A stretch of DNA of 64,000 nt from Acidobacteriota bacterium (lineage in GTDB: Bacteria; Acidobacteriota; Terriglobia; Terriglobales; Acidobacteriaceae): contig JAFDVQ010000005.1 in the NCBI GenBank assembly GCA_018268915.1, positions 558,001-622,000 on the forward strand, written 5' to 3'. This document shows positions 51,901-59,805 of the stretch, in pieces. The notes under the pieces were generated by a model. It was not told the DNA's origin. It searched no databases and saw only the letters and a program-made list of their open reading frames with translations. A program made the translations under genes and the position numbers. How positions within the stretch are numbered: the stretch's first letter is position 1; each line of letters starts with the position of its first letter.

Positions 51901-52777
51901 CTACGTCCTCGATGATGTCTACGAAGTCGCAGTCGCCGTCCTTTGACACGCTCCACTTGCCGAGGTGCTCGACCTTGATCGCGGGAATAGCACCCATCGA
52001 ACCGAGGTCGATGTTCGGCGAGCCGAGCCCCGCATACATCGGGTAAATAATCTGCTGCGAACTGAACCCGTCGTACTCATCACCCGATCCGAGATTGTTC
52101 TCGAAGCTGAGAAGCAGCCGGCTGATGGGCGGCTGGTTCTTCGTCAGCGATGTCATCTGCGCGTAGTAGACCTTCAGAGTGCCAGTCGGAAACGCGCCAT
52201 AGGGCAAGTCGTCGATGTAGAACGTAGCGCCGAAGTCCGGCTGCCAGCGATACCGATATGGGAAGTTCCGCGGGTCTGTGCTGTCGCACGGATCGGGGCC
52301 GGCGAACAGTTGGTTCCAGAGCGGCAGTTCCATTGAGCCCGTCAAGTGGCTCGACCCTGGAGCGCCGTAGTCGTTGAAAGTCTCGTCGTAGTTGATCGTG
52401 AGCGTGACGCCGACGATCGCATAGAAGTGCGAGTCGGGGACGGTGAACACACCGCTCGAGCCGGCAGTGGCCGTCGTCGACCAGGAGGTGAAGGTCAGCG
52501 GATAGAGAGTGCCGTTCGACCATGCCTGCAGCGGCGAGAGGATCGGGTTTTTCCCGCACAGGAAATCGATGTTCTCGCAGTAGGCCGTGACCCCCTTCTT
52601 CATCTGCTTGAACTTCTTCGTGGATCCGCCCTGGCGCAGATTCGCCGCCCAGATCGCATAGAGCGGTCCCTGGGCGCGACCATAGATCTCCGGAATCACC
52701 AGGCCATAAGTGGAGGCCTGAAGCATCGATCCAAATGCGGTCGGTTTCTGTGAAGCCTGGTTCTTGCCAGCTTGCAT
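48959..52777 (-). CDS. Phage tail tip/baseplate protein (J-like/megatron-like)
   Basis: 1272 residues. The opening (KPTAFGSMLQASTYGLVIPE then IYGRAQGPLYAIWAANLRQG) is the usual start of large siphovirus/GTA tail-tip proteins. The region around residues 840-1010 (ADAWPVFTGHQLRSIARSEV, VRRRNYVEQISYGFTVNQRL, VRITDRSQGIVKVPVRLTSW, EEND) matches phage tail-hub folds. C-terminal fibronectin-like parts may contact spikes. The start ATG directly follows the peptidase stop (TAG then ATG without gap on the coding strand). It should form the central spike and host-contact complex with the three genes upstream. Confidence 0.8.
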   Translation of the reverse strand: MQAGKNQASQKPTAFGSMLQASTYGLVIPEIYGRAQGPLYAIWAANLRQGGSTKKFKQMKKGVTAYCENIDFLCGKNPILSPLQAWSNGTLYPLTFTSWSTTATAGSSGVFTVPDSHFYAIVGVTLTINYDETFNDYGAPGSSHLTGSMELPLWNQLFAGPDPCDSTDPRNFPYRYRWQPDFGATFYIDDLPYGAFPTGTLKVYYAQMTSLTKNQPPISRLLLSFENNLGSGDEYDGFSSQQIIYPMYAGLGSPNIDLGSMGAIPAIKVEHLGKWSVSKDGDCDFVDIIEDVVKNGISQSAMGGVGNWEQVGHGASCFNLPGTIQKKLGASTNPAGVPPMLYDMPNTPGNILVCTAKGQGPLAISSSNGENWTPLFGSSSTFNLWYATAVGGDPNTVSVSGAGQPSEVAIFEIGDFGGVSLSVDSSASFPGSVTGAAAGLITRDCSASIGTPTRVGATWDMPVVQEEMPADAVIQGIYPVMIAAFDVAAGVGTGDANYGTSSGSSGFPLTTSLVEQYGSSLGTSLSRLISAYFNAEIQCSDPRQLDPPWTPVSTLTVQNCAWAIYYTSASSTGPTLPAPMPVPFAPPAGQFVTWAVPTRISPFGQYHHPGGGSIFGGAQGDLTVDGTAFGFNPAPSVTATTPLVTQINVGGFVADFTATGVGKVSLDGSSITQGWPAFLFAAPFYNGDSPANAQVAKYEALTPTNFYGSSLTDFQAHGRIVYNPGTFSFQAPGITSVSIGMIGVRWNDAPRFARPAGGFMHLPSLDNVRAQCRAGGLFGSLAMIAQKSAADWLKDLYEAADAWPVFTGHQLRSIARSEVSAVGNGAIFVAPTASGPVVDLDVDNGDFIAEKGQPAIRVTRKARTDTDTVLQMQHINRGSGYQQVTTAEPDTIGIAKYGVRKKDPESNDAVQDVAIARTILQIRVRRRNYVEQISYGFTVNQRLSWLDSTDLVRITDRSQGIVKVPVRLTSWEENDKLEIACEAEPFAYGIHSPQPLPATVPQPYSGGGTRNQSAGNVNTPVIFEPVSRLYSGTKPQLWIVVSSGSLLYGGCQVYVSTDGGASYNPLGDPIMGSAITGNVIADWPAAADPDTTNDLQVDLTECNGVLDSYAVSDEDNFVYPCYVSGNDEPLIVKMNGVTIAELANTAFAMNGTVIAQAGGFGYELMTYANAQLTATSKYTLKATGAGNKLRRDVFNAPTNTGNGIDHPAGERFALLWPSGTGILKVNMDPIWIGQILKFKILSFNSFGAGAQSLTDSGIVEYQYSPTGVPSTV

Positions 52778-53257
52778 CTACGCGGATCCCCACGGGTCGA
52801 AGACGGCCATCTCTGTGTGAGCGGTGAGCGGGTGCAGTGAAGGTTTAGCGACGGCGACGCGCTGAGAGAACGCATGCAGCGAGCGAGGCCAGCCGAGCAT
52901 GATGGAACCGTGATTGAACCGTTTGCTGTCCGCGACCTTGTAGAGCGCGATGTCGCCCGGCTGTGCCGGCGGCTTTCCACTGCAGATTCCCTCCCAGCGC
53001 AGAGAGGCGAACTGCGTCAGCGCGTTGAGGTAGGTTTCGGAATCCGTGTTGCAGAACCAGTCGTTCGAAAGAAAGCCGAGGTCATCGAGTAGCGTTTCCA
53101 TCTCGGTCGGCGCGACTCTTCCGATTCCGACCAGGTACCCTGCGAGGAGCGTTCCGCAATCCACCCCGCCATGCGGACCCTTGATGCGACCCGAGCGGAC
53201 ATAGGGCGTCCCCTCCCAGGTGAGGGCATATTCAGCCGCTTGTTCACGCGTCATCAT
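52778..53257 (-). CDS. NlpC/P60-like tail-associated peptidase
   Basis: 159 residues. AEYALTWEGTPYVRSGRIKG then PHGGVDCGTLLAGYL has the catalytic Cys in the helix start, and the His is in RFNHGSIMLGWP. This fits papain-like NlpC/P60 endopeptidases that open peptidoglycan during DNA entry. ATG 53257 overlaps the DUF2163 stop. Position between DUF2163 and the tail-tip protein is the conserved place for this enzyme in GTA-like tails. Confidence 0.8.
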   Translation of the reverse strand: MMTREQAAEYALTWEGTPYVRSGRIKGPHGGVDCGTLLAGYLVGIGRVAPTEMETLLDDLGFLSNDWFCNTDSETYLNALTQFASLRWEGICSGKPPAQPGDIALYKVADSKRFNHGSIMLGWPRSLHAFSQRVAVAKPSLHPLTAHTEMAVFDPWGSA

Positions 53258-54189
53258 GCGGCTGTCTCTGGGGCCGGCACATACGGGAATCCGTAGTAGT
53301 CGCCGTCCGCTTGGTTGATGGGCGCCTGCATCGTGACATAGAAGCGATCACCCATTGACGGAACCCAAGGAAGAGGAGAATAGAGAACGCACACCTGGCG
53401 CGTGTTGGGCCCATCAGGCAGTGGGTAGCTCTTTCCGATTACCGAGTACTGTCTCTCGAGAGTCGATCCCGCCATGAACACGACATATCCGTCGTTCAGA
53501 GCGTCGGTCGAAAAGACGTGCGAGTCGTTCGGGTACCTCTGATCTGCGATAAGCATGGTCGTCGTCTGCGGATGGTCTCCGATGACGAACTGCGGACACA
53601 CGCTGTAGCTGACCCCATCGCGATCGTGCGCCGGCGGGCGGCCGGCCGAGTAGCTGGCCACGGTATTCGTGACCTCAATGACTCCAGATGGAACCTTCTG
53701 ATCGAGCGCGTAAAGGTACGAATTGATCGAGAACTGAATAGCGCCTGGCTGCGACTGCGCGTCTCCGATCCAGCCCGCAAACCACTCAGCTGCTCCAAAC
53801 GTGTCGGCGTCGCCAGGCGTCGGCATCACAGTGCGCCACATCCGAAAGCGCATGTTGTCGAAGAAGCCCACGCGCGCGAGCTCGTATGCCGAGGTGTTCT
53901 GAATGTTCCCGGTCGCGGTCCTGTTGCGAGGCGACCAGGTGAGGTCGAGCGATTCAGCCTCAAGGCCGATCGCGCTGCGGATCGAGCCGCGCTTCAAGAC
54001 TGTCGACTTGAACGTTCCCCACAATGACCACTGCAGAGGAGTAGAAAAGTTCGTAAGCCACAACGCCTTGGGATCATCCGGCTCGCCAATGAGGATGAGA
54101 TCGGCTACCCACACCTGCTTGTTGGCTCTGAGATGTGCACGTACAGCCGCCGAGGTGTCGACGCCGGCGCCGGAGAGATATTGCTTCAT
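53254..54189 (-). CDS. Phage tail hub protein, DUF2163-like
   Basis: 311 residues. MKQYLSGAGVDTSAAVRAHL then WVADLILIGEP opens a DUF2163-type protein; later landmarks are YELARVGFFDNMRFRMWRTV, SQPGAIQFSINSYLYALDQK and VCPQFVIGD, then ADQRYPNDSHVFSTDALNDG. In gene transfer agents DUF2163 proteins form the baseplate hub ring. The cysteine and the coupling to the peptidase (ATGA) and to DUF2460 (one-base overlap) match that conserved order. Confidence 0.8.
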   Translation of the reverse strand: MKQYLSGAGVDTSAAVRAHLRANKQVWVADLILIGEPDDPKALWLTNFSTPLQWSLWGTFKSTVLKRGSIRSAIGLEAESLDLTWSPRNRTATGNIQNTSAYELARVGFFDNMRFRMWRTVMPTPGDADTFGAAEWFAGWIGDAQSQPGAIQFSINSYLYALDQKVPSGVIEVTNTVASYSAGRPPAHDRDGVSYSVCPQFVIGDHPQTTTMLIADQRYPNDSHVFSTDALNDGYVVFMAGSTLERQYSVIGKSYPLPDGPNTRQVCVLYSPLPWVPSMGDRFYVTMQAPINQADGDYYGFPYVPAPETAA

Positions 54190-54893
54190 TAGATTTGCGC
54201 GATCTTGGAAGTGCAGAACCTGAGAACGCCCGAGCCGCTTTTGGATTCAGATCCGCCAACAGTCCACATCGAGCTCAGGAATTGCTCGAATTCATGCGTG
54301 TCCTCTTCGAAGTGGCAGCGAAAGTAGAAGTTGAATTCAGCGGTCACAGGACCCGTTGGCGGCGCGGCCCATTGCAGATACATCCCCTCAAATGCCGCGC
54401 CAGATATAGATAGCCCGGGCCCGGCGAGCGTGTAGTCGACGCCGCCGCCAGTCTTGAGAACGGCGTTATCGTAGACGGTGATCGAACCGTTCAGATCCGT
54501 GATGTCTTCCTGGAAGAGGCCGCCAAAGTTGCGCTGAATTGGAGAATAGTAATTACCAGCGCCATCGTTCACGACCTGGAGCTGCGCGGCGGTATTCGGC
54601 ACACCGGCAATCAGGGCTGGCCCAACAGTATTGTCGCTTGGATCTGAATACAGGAAGTCGCCAAAACTGCCGGCGAGCGAAAGAATAAGACCCTGCAGCT
54701 GACGATATTCCGTAAAAGTTCCACCATCGCGAAGCACGTCGAAGGTCATGCCCCAGTGCCAGCGCGGATTCTTTGCCTGCTGAACGCGCGTATCAAACAG
54801 AGCGCCGGAGTCCTGTGTGAGCGTAGAAAACTCAGACGCTTTCGGAATGGTCCAGGATAAGCCCGGCAAAGACGGAAAGACGGGAAGACTCAT
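54189..54893 (-). CDS. Phage distal tail protein, DUF2460-like
   Basis: 234 residues. The start VFPSLPGLSWTIPKASEFST and the segment WGMTFDVLRDGGTFTEYRQL then FGDFLYSDPSDNTVG are typical of DUF2460, which forms the distal tail ring in gene transfer agents and related siphophages. It overlaps both neighbours (ATGA with the tape measure gene, one base with DUF2163). Confidence 0.83.
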   Translation of the reverse strand: MSLPVFPSLPGLSWTIPKASEFSTLTQDSGALFDTRVQQAKNPRWHWGMTFDVLRDGGTFTEYRQLQGLILSLAGSFGDFLYSDPSDNTVGPALIAGVPNTAAQLQVVNDGAGNYYSPIQRNFGGLFQEDITDLNGSITVYDNAVLKTGGGVDYTLAGPGLSISGAAFEGMYLQWAAPPTGPVTAEFNFYFRCHFEEDTHEFEQFLSSMWTVGGSESKSGSGVLRFCTSKIAQI

Positions 54894-57574
54894 GCATACC
54901 CCACGCGGCCGCGACGAATTGCATCATTGATCCCTCTGGCGGCCTCGCGCGGCGTTGCCTTGGAACCGTAGAAGTGCTGGTCGAGATCTATGCTGGTACG
55001 ACTACTGTGCGAGCTGCTCGAGCTGCGATTGCTGACCAGCGTCTCGAAGTTTTGCGTCTGTGAAGGAGTCAATACACGCTCGCCCGCATGCGCGAGAACC
55101 GGTACAGCCATCCCGTTGCCGCCGCGAACGACGCCGCCTTCCGCAAAGCTGTCAAAGGCCAGCACGCCAGCAAAAGCCGCTGCGGCGGCCGGTGGTGCGA
55201 GAAAGGGCCCAACAACAGGAATCGCCGAAACTGCAGCATAGGTGTTTGCTGCTGCCGTTTTCGCATCGGCAAAGATCTGCGATTTCTGCCCAGCCTTCTG
55301 TAGCGCCAGGCCGATCAGGAACTGCTCGGACATCTTGAGAACATTTCTTACAAAATTCTCGGTAATGCCGCCCATGATCTGCGCCATCGATTGAGCGAAG
55401 CCCTTGCCTGAAACCACCCAGTGAGCGACTGCATTGTTAAAGGAAGCAGTTGCGTTGTCCCACGCCTGACGCCACACACGCTGGGTATCCTGCGCCGACT
55501 CCCGCATCAACTGCGCGATCTGGCGGTCGGCCTGTCGCGTGATCTGAACGCTCCGATTTGCATCCTGCTGTTGCTTGGCGAGATCTCCGTTGTCGATGAT
55601 CTCCTTGCCCTGGATGAGAGCCTGCTCTATGCGCAGCTCTTCCGCCGCAGCCTGACGCAGGTAAGCGATCCGCTCCTGCGTGGTCATCAGGCCCATGCGG
55701 ACCTGCTCGTTCGCATACTCCTCGGCGACTCGATATCCCTCGGCCGCATCGCGGATCTGTTCATCGATGGCTTCGCGCTGCGCATCGAGCTGCTGCTTCT
55801 GCTGCTCCTTCACTTCAGCAGTCATCTCGCTGATGATAGAATCGAGCGTCGACGTCGAAATCGTTGATTCCTTCACCTCGGCAAACTTCTGCGGTTTCGA
55901 GCCCTGCTTGATCCGTTCCTCTTCGAGGCTGGCGAGCTTCTCGACGATCCTCTGATACTCTTCGCTGCCCTGCTTGGCTGCAGCAAGGCGCTTGTTCCAG
56001 AATTCAATCTCTCCCTGAACTCCCAGAACATACCCATTCTTCGCGGCCTGCAGGCGGATCCCGGCCAGTTCGCGCTCATCGTTCTCGAAAGCTTTATCCA
56101 CTCCCTTTTTCTTTGCGGAGGGCGCAGGACCTTCGCCAGGCTCGAATTCCTGCTCGAGCTTCGGCACTGGGGTGCTCTCCGTGAGAGTGCGCTTAACCTC
56201 GGCCCAGTAGCCCTTGATGTCGTCGAAGCCAGCTTTCCAGACACTGGCAAACTGCGCCGGAGCGGCCTTGGCATCGGAGATCAGCTTCGCGTACTGACCG
56301 GTAGTCAGATCGAAGAGCATCTGGCCGAGCTTGCCCAGAGGGAAGAGAGCGGCCGTGACCGCCGTGCCGATCGCTTCAAAGACGGTCAGGATCACGGCAC
56401 TCGCCGCCTCAAAGGTTGCGGCAATGCCGCGAATGACATCCTCGGCATGCTCCATCACCGGGATCATCACCGAGCGAAATTGCGCCGAGAGCCGCGCGGT
56501 GTCCTGTGTCCATCGCCGAGCTGCCTCGGCACTTTCTTCTGTAACGCCGGTCAGCTTGCCCGTCGCTTCCGCATTCGAAGTGAGATTCTTTCCCTCTTCG
56601 ACCAGGACAGGAACGAGCGCAGCGCCGCCGCGGCCGAAAACAGCGCGGGCAGCTGCAGCACGATTGCCAGAGTTGGCCGTTTCAGCGAATGCCGTCGACA
56701 ACTTCTGCAGTTGTTCTTCCGGTCGAAGCCCTTGCAGCTCCTCAGCACTCAGGCCGATGCCATGAAGCGCGTCCTTCAGCTCTTTCGAAGGCTCCTTCGA
56801 AGACGCCAGCGCCTGATTCATCTTGATCAGGCCGGTCGCGATCGGATCCCACTCCCCGCCCATCTCGCGCACGATCTGCTGCAGGCCTGCGAGCAGAGGC
56901 ACAGCCAGCCCGCTTTGAACCGAGAGGTGATCGAGCTCGACGTTCATCTTCGCCAGGCCGTCAATGTAGTTGGCCGCGAAACCTACAGCGATGCCAGCAC
57001 CCAGAAGCTTCGAGAACCCCGCGAACCCAGCAGTGATTCCCTCCGCCTCGAGACCTCCGACCTCTGCAGTCGATATCAGCTGCTCTTTGATTTCGGCCGA
57101 AGCTTCTGTCACCGCTGCAGCTGCGCGTTGGAAAGCACGGATGACGACGTTCTGGCTCAGCTCTTCTTCTTCGGCAGCCGCGGCAACCGCTCGCGCCTCG
57201 TCGGCCTTCGCTTCGGCCAGATTCTTCGCTGCGGCCGCTGCCTTTTGCTGCGCAGCCGCCAGCAGGTTCGTTGTCTCCGCATCGTCGAGCTTGGCATCCT
57301 TCGCGACAACCGTGGCGTTGCGCAGCTCGGCCTGCGCCTGCGCGAATTGCTTGGTGGCCTGCGCCACCTTGGCCGATTCAATCGAGACAACCTGCGCGGC
57401 CTGCTTCGTGTCTTCGCTGATGCCGTTCAGAGCAGCCTTGGTACGCCCACGCGCCTCCTCGAAGGCAATAGGGATCTTCTGCGCAGCCGTCTTGACTTCG
57501 TCGACCGTCTGCTGCATGCCGGCCTTCAGCTCAGCAACATCGACGGTCGCGCCGATTCTAAGATTTGCGCCCAT
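54890..57574 (-). CDS. Phage tail tape measure protein
   Basis: 894 residues. Long helical, Ala/Gln/Glu-rich sequence with coiled-coil character (QATKQFAQAQAELRNATVVA and AQQKAAAAAKNLAEAKADEA) and hydrophobic stretches near residues 375-425 and about 760-830 (GPFLAPPAAAAAFAGVLAFD). It ends in a Ser-rich stretch and TPREAARGINDAIRRGRVGY. Length sets the tail length; about 0.15 nm per residue would give roughly 130 nm. It starts inside the end of the frameshifted chaperone frame, the standard position. Confidence 0.87.
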   Translation of the reverse strand: MGANLRIGATVDVAELKAGMQQTVDEVKTAAQKIPIAFEEARGRTKAALNGISEDTKQAAQVVSIESAKVAQATKQFAQAQAELRNATVVAKDAKLDDAETTNLLAAAQQKAAAAAKNLAEAKADEARAVAAAAEEEELSQNVVIRAFQRAAAAVTEASAEIKEQLISTAEVGGLEAEGITAGFAGFSKLLGAGIAVGFAANYIDGLAKMNVELDHLSVQSGLAVPLLAGLQQIVREMGGEWDPIATGLIKMNQALASSKEPSKELKDALHGIGLSAEELQGLRPEEQLQKLSTAFAETANSGNRAAAARAVFGRGGAALVPVLVEEGKNLTSNAEATGKLTGVTEESAEAARRWTQDTARLSAQFRSVMIPVMEHAEDVIRGIAATFEAASAVILTVFEAIGTAVTAALFPLGKLGQMLFDLTTGQYAKLISDAKAAPAQFASVWKAGFDDIKGYWAEVKRTLTESTPVPKLEQEFEPGEGPAPSAKKKGVDKAFENDERELAGIRLQAAKNGYVLGVQGEIEFWNKRLAAAKQGSEEYQRIVEKLASLEEERIKQGSKPQKFAEVKESTISTSTLDSIISEMTAEVKEQQKQQLDAQREAIDEQIRDAAEGYRVAEEYANEQVRMGLMTTQERIAYLRQAAAEELRIEQALIQGKEIIDNGDLAKQQQDANRSVQITRQADRQIAQLMRESAQDTQRVWRQAWDNATASFNNAVAHWVVSGKGFAQSMAQIMGGITENFVRNVLKMSEQFLIGLALQKAGQKSQIFADAKTAAANTYAAVSAIPVVGPFLAPPAAAAAFAGVLAFDSFAEGGVVRGGNGMAVPVLAHAGERVLTPSQTQNFETLVSNRSSSSSHSSRTSIDLDQHFYGSKATPREAARGINDAIRRGRVGYA

Positions 57575-57911
57575 TCTTCCCTCGCTTCAGCTTGTCAAGT
57601 TCGCCATCAGCCCACTGCGCCAACTCGCGCAGATGCGGCGGCAGCGGAGCCGCTGCGCCCTGGCCCAGCATCTCCTGAGCCCCGGCGAGCTGCTCCATGG
57701 CTTCGCGTTCTGTCTTTGGTTTGCGTTGGCCCAGATACCGCAGCGCCAAAATCACGTGGGTTGGGGGCTCTTCGCCCCAGTACTCGAGCAGCCTAAAAAT
57801 ATTGACAGCAGGTTCGTCGTCGATCGCCGACGGCAGCACGCCCAGAGCTGTGGCTACGCGCCCGTAGATCCAGTCCCAGTTGGTTGGCTCGCCGTCGGCT
57901 CCGCTTCCCCC
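57558..57911 (-). CDS. Tail assembly chaperone, frameshifted extension (T part)
   Basis: The -1 frame continuing after the slip site encodes about 117 residues (DWIYGRVATALGVLPSAIDD, FRLLEYWGEEPPTHVILALR, YLGQ), with no good independent start codon or ribosome site. Its end overlaps the tape measure start by 17 bases. This is the arrangement of the lambda G/GT chaperones, where a fraction of ribosomes shift -1 to make a longer GT protein needed for tail assembly. The open frame reaches back to 57992, but codons before the slip are arginine/cysteine-rich shadow sequence. Confidence 0.68.
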   Translation of the reverse strand, partial: GGSGADGEPTNWDWIYGRVATALGVLPSAIDDEPAVNIFRLLEYWGEEPPTHVILALRYLGQRKPKTEREAMEQLAGAQEMLGQGAAAPLPPHLRELAQWADGELDKLKRGKNGRKS

Positions 57912-58222
57912 TCCGTCACCGGAGTCATGCCACTGGCGTTCTGCGTGGCCTTCCAGGCAAGGTTGAACGTATGAGCATCCAGCCAGTCCCACAGGTCGTC
58001 ATCTGTGACGTGAGGATAGTTGCGGCGCAGCGCCATGCCGATGATAGGCACAGCGGCTTCCTGCACACGGATCGCATAGGCGATCACGCTCTCGCCATCC
58101 TTCTGGTCGAGCGAGCCCTCGAGCGCGGCTTGATTCTCTTTGTATTGGCGGGTGGAGATGGAAGGGATGAAATAATTTTGCCCGTTCAAATAGACCGGAA
58201 CGCCGGGAAACTTCAGTCTCAT
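57854..58222 (-). CDS. Tail assembly chaperone (G part)
   Basis: 122 residues, MRLKFPGVPVYLNGQNYFIP then STRQYKENQAALEGS, a helical protein located between the major tail protein and the tape measure gene, the standard place for tail assembly chaperones. The last ~25 residues (MTPVTEGEAEPTASQPTGTG) look unstructured, consistent with a region traversed only when no frameshift occurs. ATG 58222 is 101 bases past the previous stop with a terminator between. Confidence 0.75.
   Translation of the reverse strand: MRLKFPGVPVYLNGQNYFIPSISTRQYKENQAALEGSLDQKDGESVIAYAIRVQEAAVPIIGMALRRNYPHVTDDDLWDWLDAHTFNLAWKATQNASGMTPVTEGEAEPTASQPTGTGSTGA
57905..57911 (-). other. Candidate -1 ribosomal slip site
   Basis: Minus-strand GGGGGAA read as G|GGG|GAA in the chaperone frame. 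A P-site tRNA reading GGG can re-pair perfectly with GGG one base back; the A-site pairing is less ideal than in the lambda G-GGA-AAG site. It lies where the two frames overlap and shortly before the G-frame stop. Confidence 0.5.
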
Positions 58223-58251
58223 TGTCGTACCTCTAAAAAGTAATTGAATTT

Positions 58252-58292
58252 AAAAAAGCCCCGGAGCCGGACCTTGAACGGCGGCCCCGGGG
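58252..58292 (-). terminator. Intrinsic terminator between major tail protein and chaperone genes
   Basis: On the minus strand, CCCCGG...CCGGGG with additional GCCG/CGGC pairing in the arms and a loop around GTTCAAGG is followed directly by a C and six T. It lies 32 bases after the major tail protein stop and should lower expression of the assembly and baseplate genes relative to the abundant tail tube protein. Confidence 0.72.
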
Positions 58293-58323
58293 TCCCAGTT
58301 CGCGCTCTCGCGCTCCCCAAACT

Positions 58324-59094
58324 TTAAGCTAGATCCGCGTAGATATAGCCCAGCGTGTCGGTCGCATCCACGCTGGCATCGGCGTCGAAATCGAGGATCC
58401 AGAAATCCTCCTGCTTCGAAGGAATGCTCAGGGATCCCATGACGCATGAGTTGAGCTGCAGGCCGAAGTACTTCCCGCGGAAGTTGTCATACAGGAAGGC
58501 CTGGAACTCCGGCGCATAGCCCATCAACTGATTGCTCAGCTTGATGGTTTTGCCGGTGCTGTCGGGGTAGAGGTAGTTGATGATGATCGACGCCGCGGTC
58601 TCGGAGGCATTCAACCCGAACGCAGCGGCTGTTGGCGATCCGCCCGTGGTGGCCTGCGTGAAGGTGTATTGCCCGATAGCCGGCGAACTTGCCACCAGCT
58701 CCATAGTCGCCCCAGTCGATCCATTCTGAACCGAGAGAACGGTGATCAGAGTGCCTGCCGGAGCCTTTGTGTTGTCGGGGTGAACAGTTGTCGCCGTCGC
58801 CTGCGACTCGTCGCCACTCGGCCGCAGCAGGCCGGTATCCGCAGCCTGGCCGAAGTAGAGCTGATTGAGCGAGTCGACGTCGAGAACCGCCATCTTGCCC
58901 TTCAGTGTCACATCGAGCTTGCCGCGCGCCTTGGCGACTGGAAATTGCTTCTGCCCGTACAGCTTCTTCAGATCGCCTTTGAACTCGACGGAAACTTCCT
59001 GCAGCACGCCGAACTTCGTGGGAGTGGGATTCGCGGCAGTGTTGCCAGCGTTGGGGATGCCGAAAAGCACCCCGGAACCAAATTGCAGGTTCAT
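58324..59094 (-). CDS. Phage major tail (tube) protein
   Basis: 256 residues. Early landmarks are GSGVLFGIPN then PTPTKFGVLQEVSVEFKGDL, KKLYGQKQFPVAKARGKLDV, typical of tail tube proteins; an inserted Ig-like or variable domain lies about 85-180; the end QEDFWILDFDADASVDATDT returns to the tube fold. The location (after the tail terminator, before the chaperone) and the strong terminator right after it fit a highly expressed tube protein. Confidence 0.82.
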   Translation of the reverse strand: MNLQFGSGVLFGIPNAGNTAANPTPTKFGVLQEVSVEFKGDLKKLYGQKQFPVAKARGKLDVTLKGKMAVLDVDSLNQLYFGQAADTGLLRPSGDESQATATTVHPDNTKAPAGTLITVLSVQNGSTGATMELVASSPAIGQYTFTQATTGGSPTAAAFGLNASETAASIIINYLYPDSTGKTIKLSNQLMGYAPEFQAFLYDNFRGKYFGLQLNSCVMGSLSIPSKQEDFWILDFDADASVDATDTLGYIYADLA

Positions 59095-59145
59095 GGTTGT
59101 GTTCTCCTGAGCGCTTTCAGGCGCGGGGTTAGATGAGGGTTGAGG

Positions 59146-59805
59146 TTACGGAACGAGAATGTGAATCGGCATGATCACGGCCGCCTGGTTGCCCAGAATG
59201 CCGGGATCCTCGCGCGTATCGCCCTCGATCCAGCAGTGTTCGACAAGATTGCCAATCGTAAACTTCCCGTTCGTGCTGTCCGGCAGCAAAGCCGAGTCGA
59301 TCGCATAAAACAACTGGTTGAGCTGCGTCGCGGCCAGCAGTTGCTCCTCGCCGACGTCCTCGGTGGGCGCATCGGAGAGCAGGTAGAGAATCAGATACCC
59401 CGACAACGTGAGCCGCGTCGGAACTCCCGGGAACGGCTTCGGCGCGTAGTTCTGCTGCACCTGGACGAGGAACAACGCAGGCTGTTCCGCTACTCCCAGC
59501 GCCGGCGGATGCTTATGCTTGCGACCGATCGAGACCACGCCTGCGCCCGTGTCCAGCCACACAACCTGGTTCACGCCGGGATTGTCGGTGATCGTCCCTC
59601 CCGATTGCGAAAACGCCGGCGCATCCGTTCCAGTCGTCCCATCGTTCTGAGCCTTCTGCAGATGCCCGTAACGATCGGTGACCACATCGCCGGTGGTGAT
59701 CGTCGCGCCCGCTTGCCAGGGCAATGCCCACAGCTTCGACTTAAAGTGCGTAAAAAGCGCCGCCCAGATCGCCTCGCGATCAACAGCCTTATAAGGAGCC
59801 CACAT
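59146..59805 (-). CDS. Probable phage tail terminator/completion protein
   Basis: 219 residues. WAPYKAVDREAIWAALFTHF then ALPWQ opens like tail completion proteins. The C-terminal half (GYLILYLLSDAPTEDVGEEQ then LLAATQLNQLFYAIDSALLP, LVEHCWIEG) matches the alpha/beta fold of tail terminators. A Gly-rich inserted segment lies between. It overlaps the gp10-like gene by one base (TAATG) and precedes the tube protein, which is the expected position. Confidence 0.65.
   Translation of the reverse strand: MWAPYKAVDREAIWAALFTHFKSKLWALPWQAGATITTGDVVTDRYGHLQKAQNDGTTGTDAPAFSQSGGTITDNPGVNQVVWLDTGAGVVSIGRKHKHPPALGVAEQPALFLVQVQQNYAPKPFPGVPTRLTLSGYLILYLLSDAPTEDVGEEQLLAATQLNQLFYAIDSALLPDSTNGKFTIGNLVEHCWIEGDTREDPGILGNQAAVIMPIHILVP

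Noticed and set aside
56447..57796. Long plus-strand ORF (449 codons) opposite the tape measure gene
   Set aside because: Arg/Leu/Cys-rich antisense shadow of a helical, GC-rich gene; no domain, no ribosome site, and it runs across several genes.
57558..57992. 144-codon ORF as an independent gene
   Set aside because: No proper start context, and its first ~27 codons are shadow sequence of the chaperone. Better explained as the -1 frameshift extension starting at the slip site.
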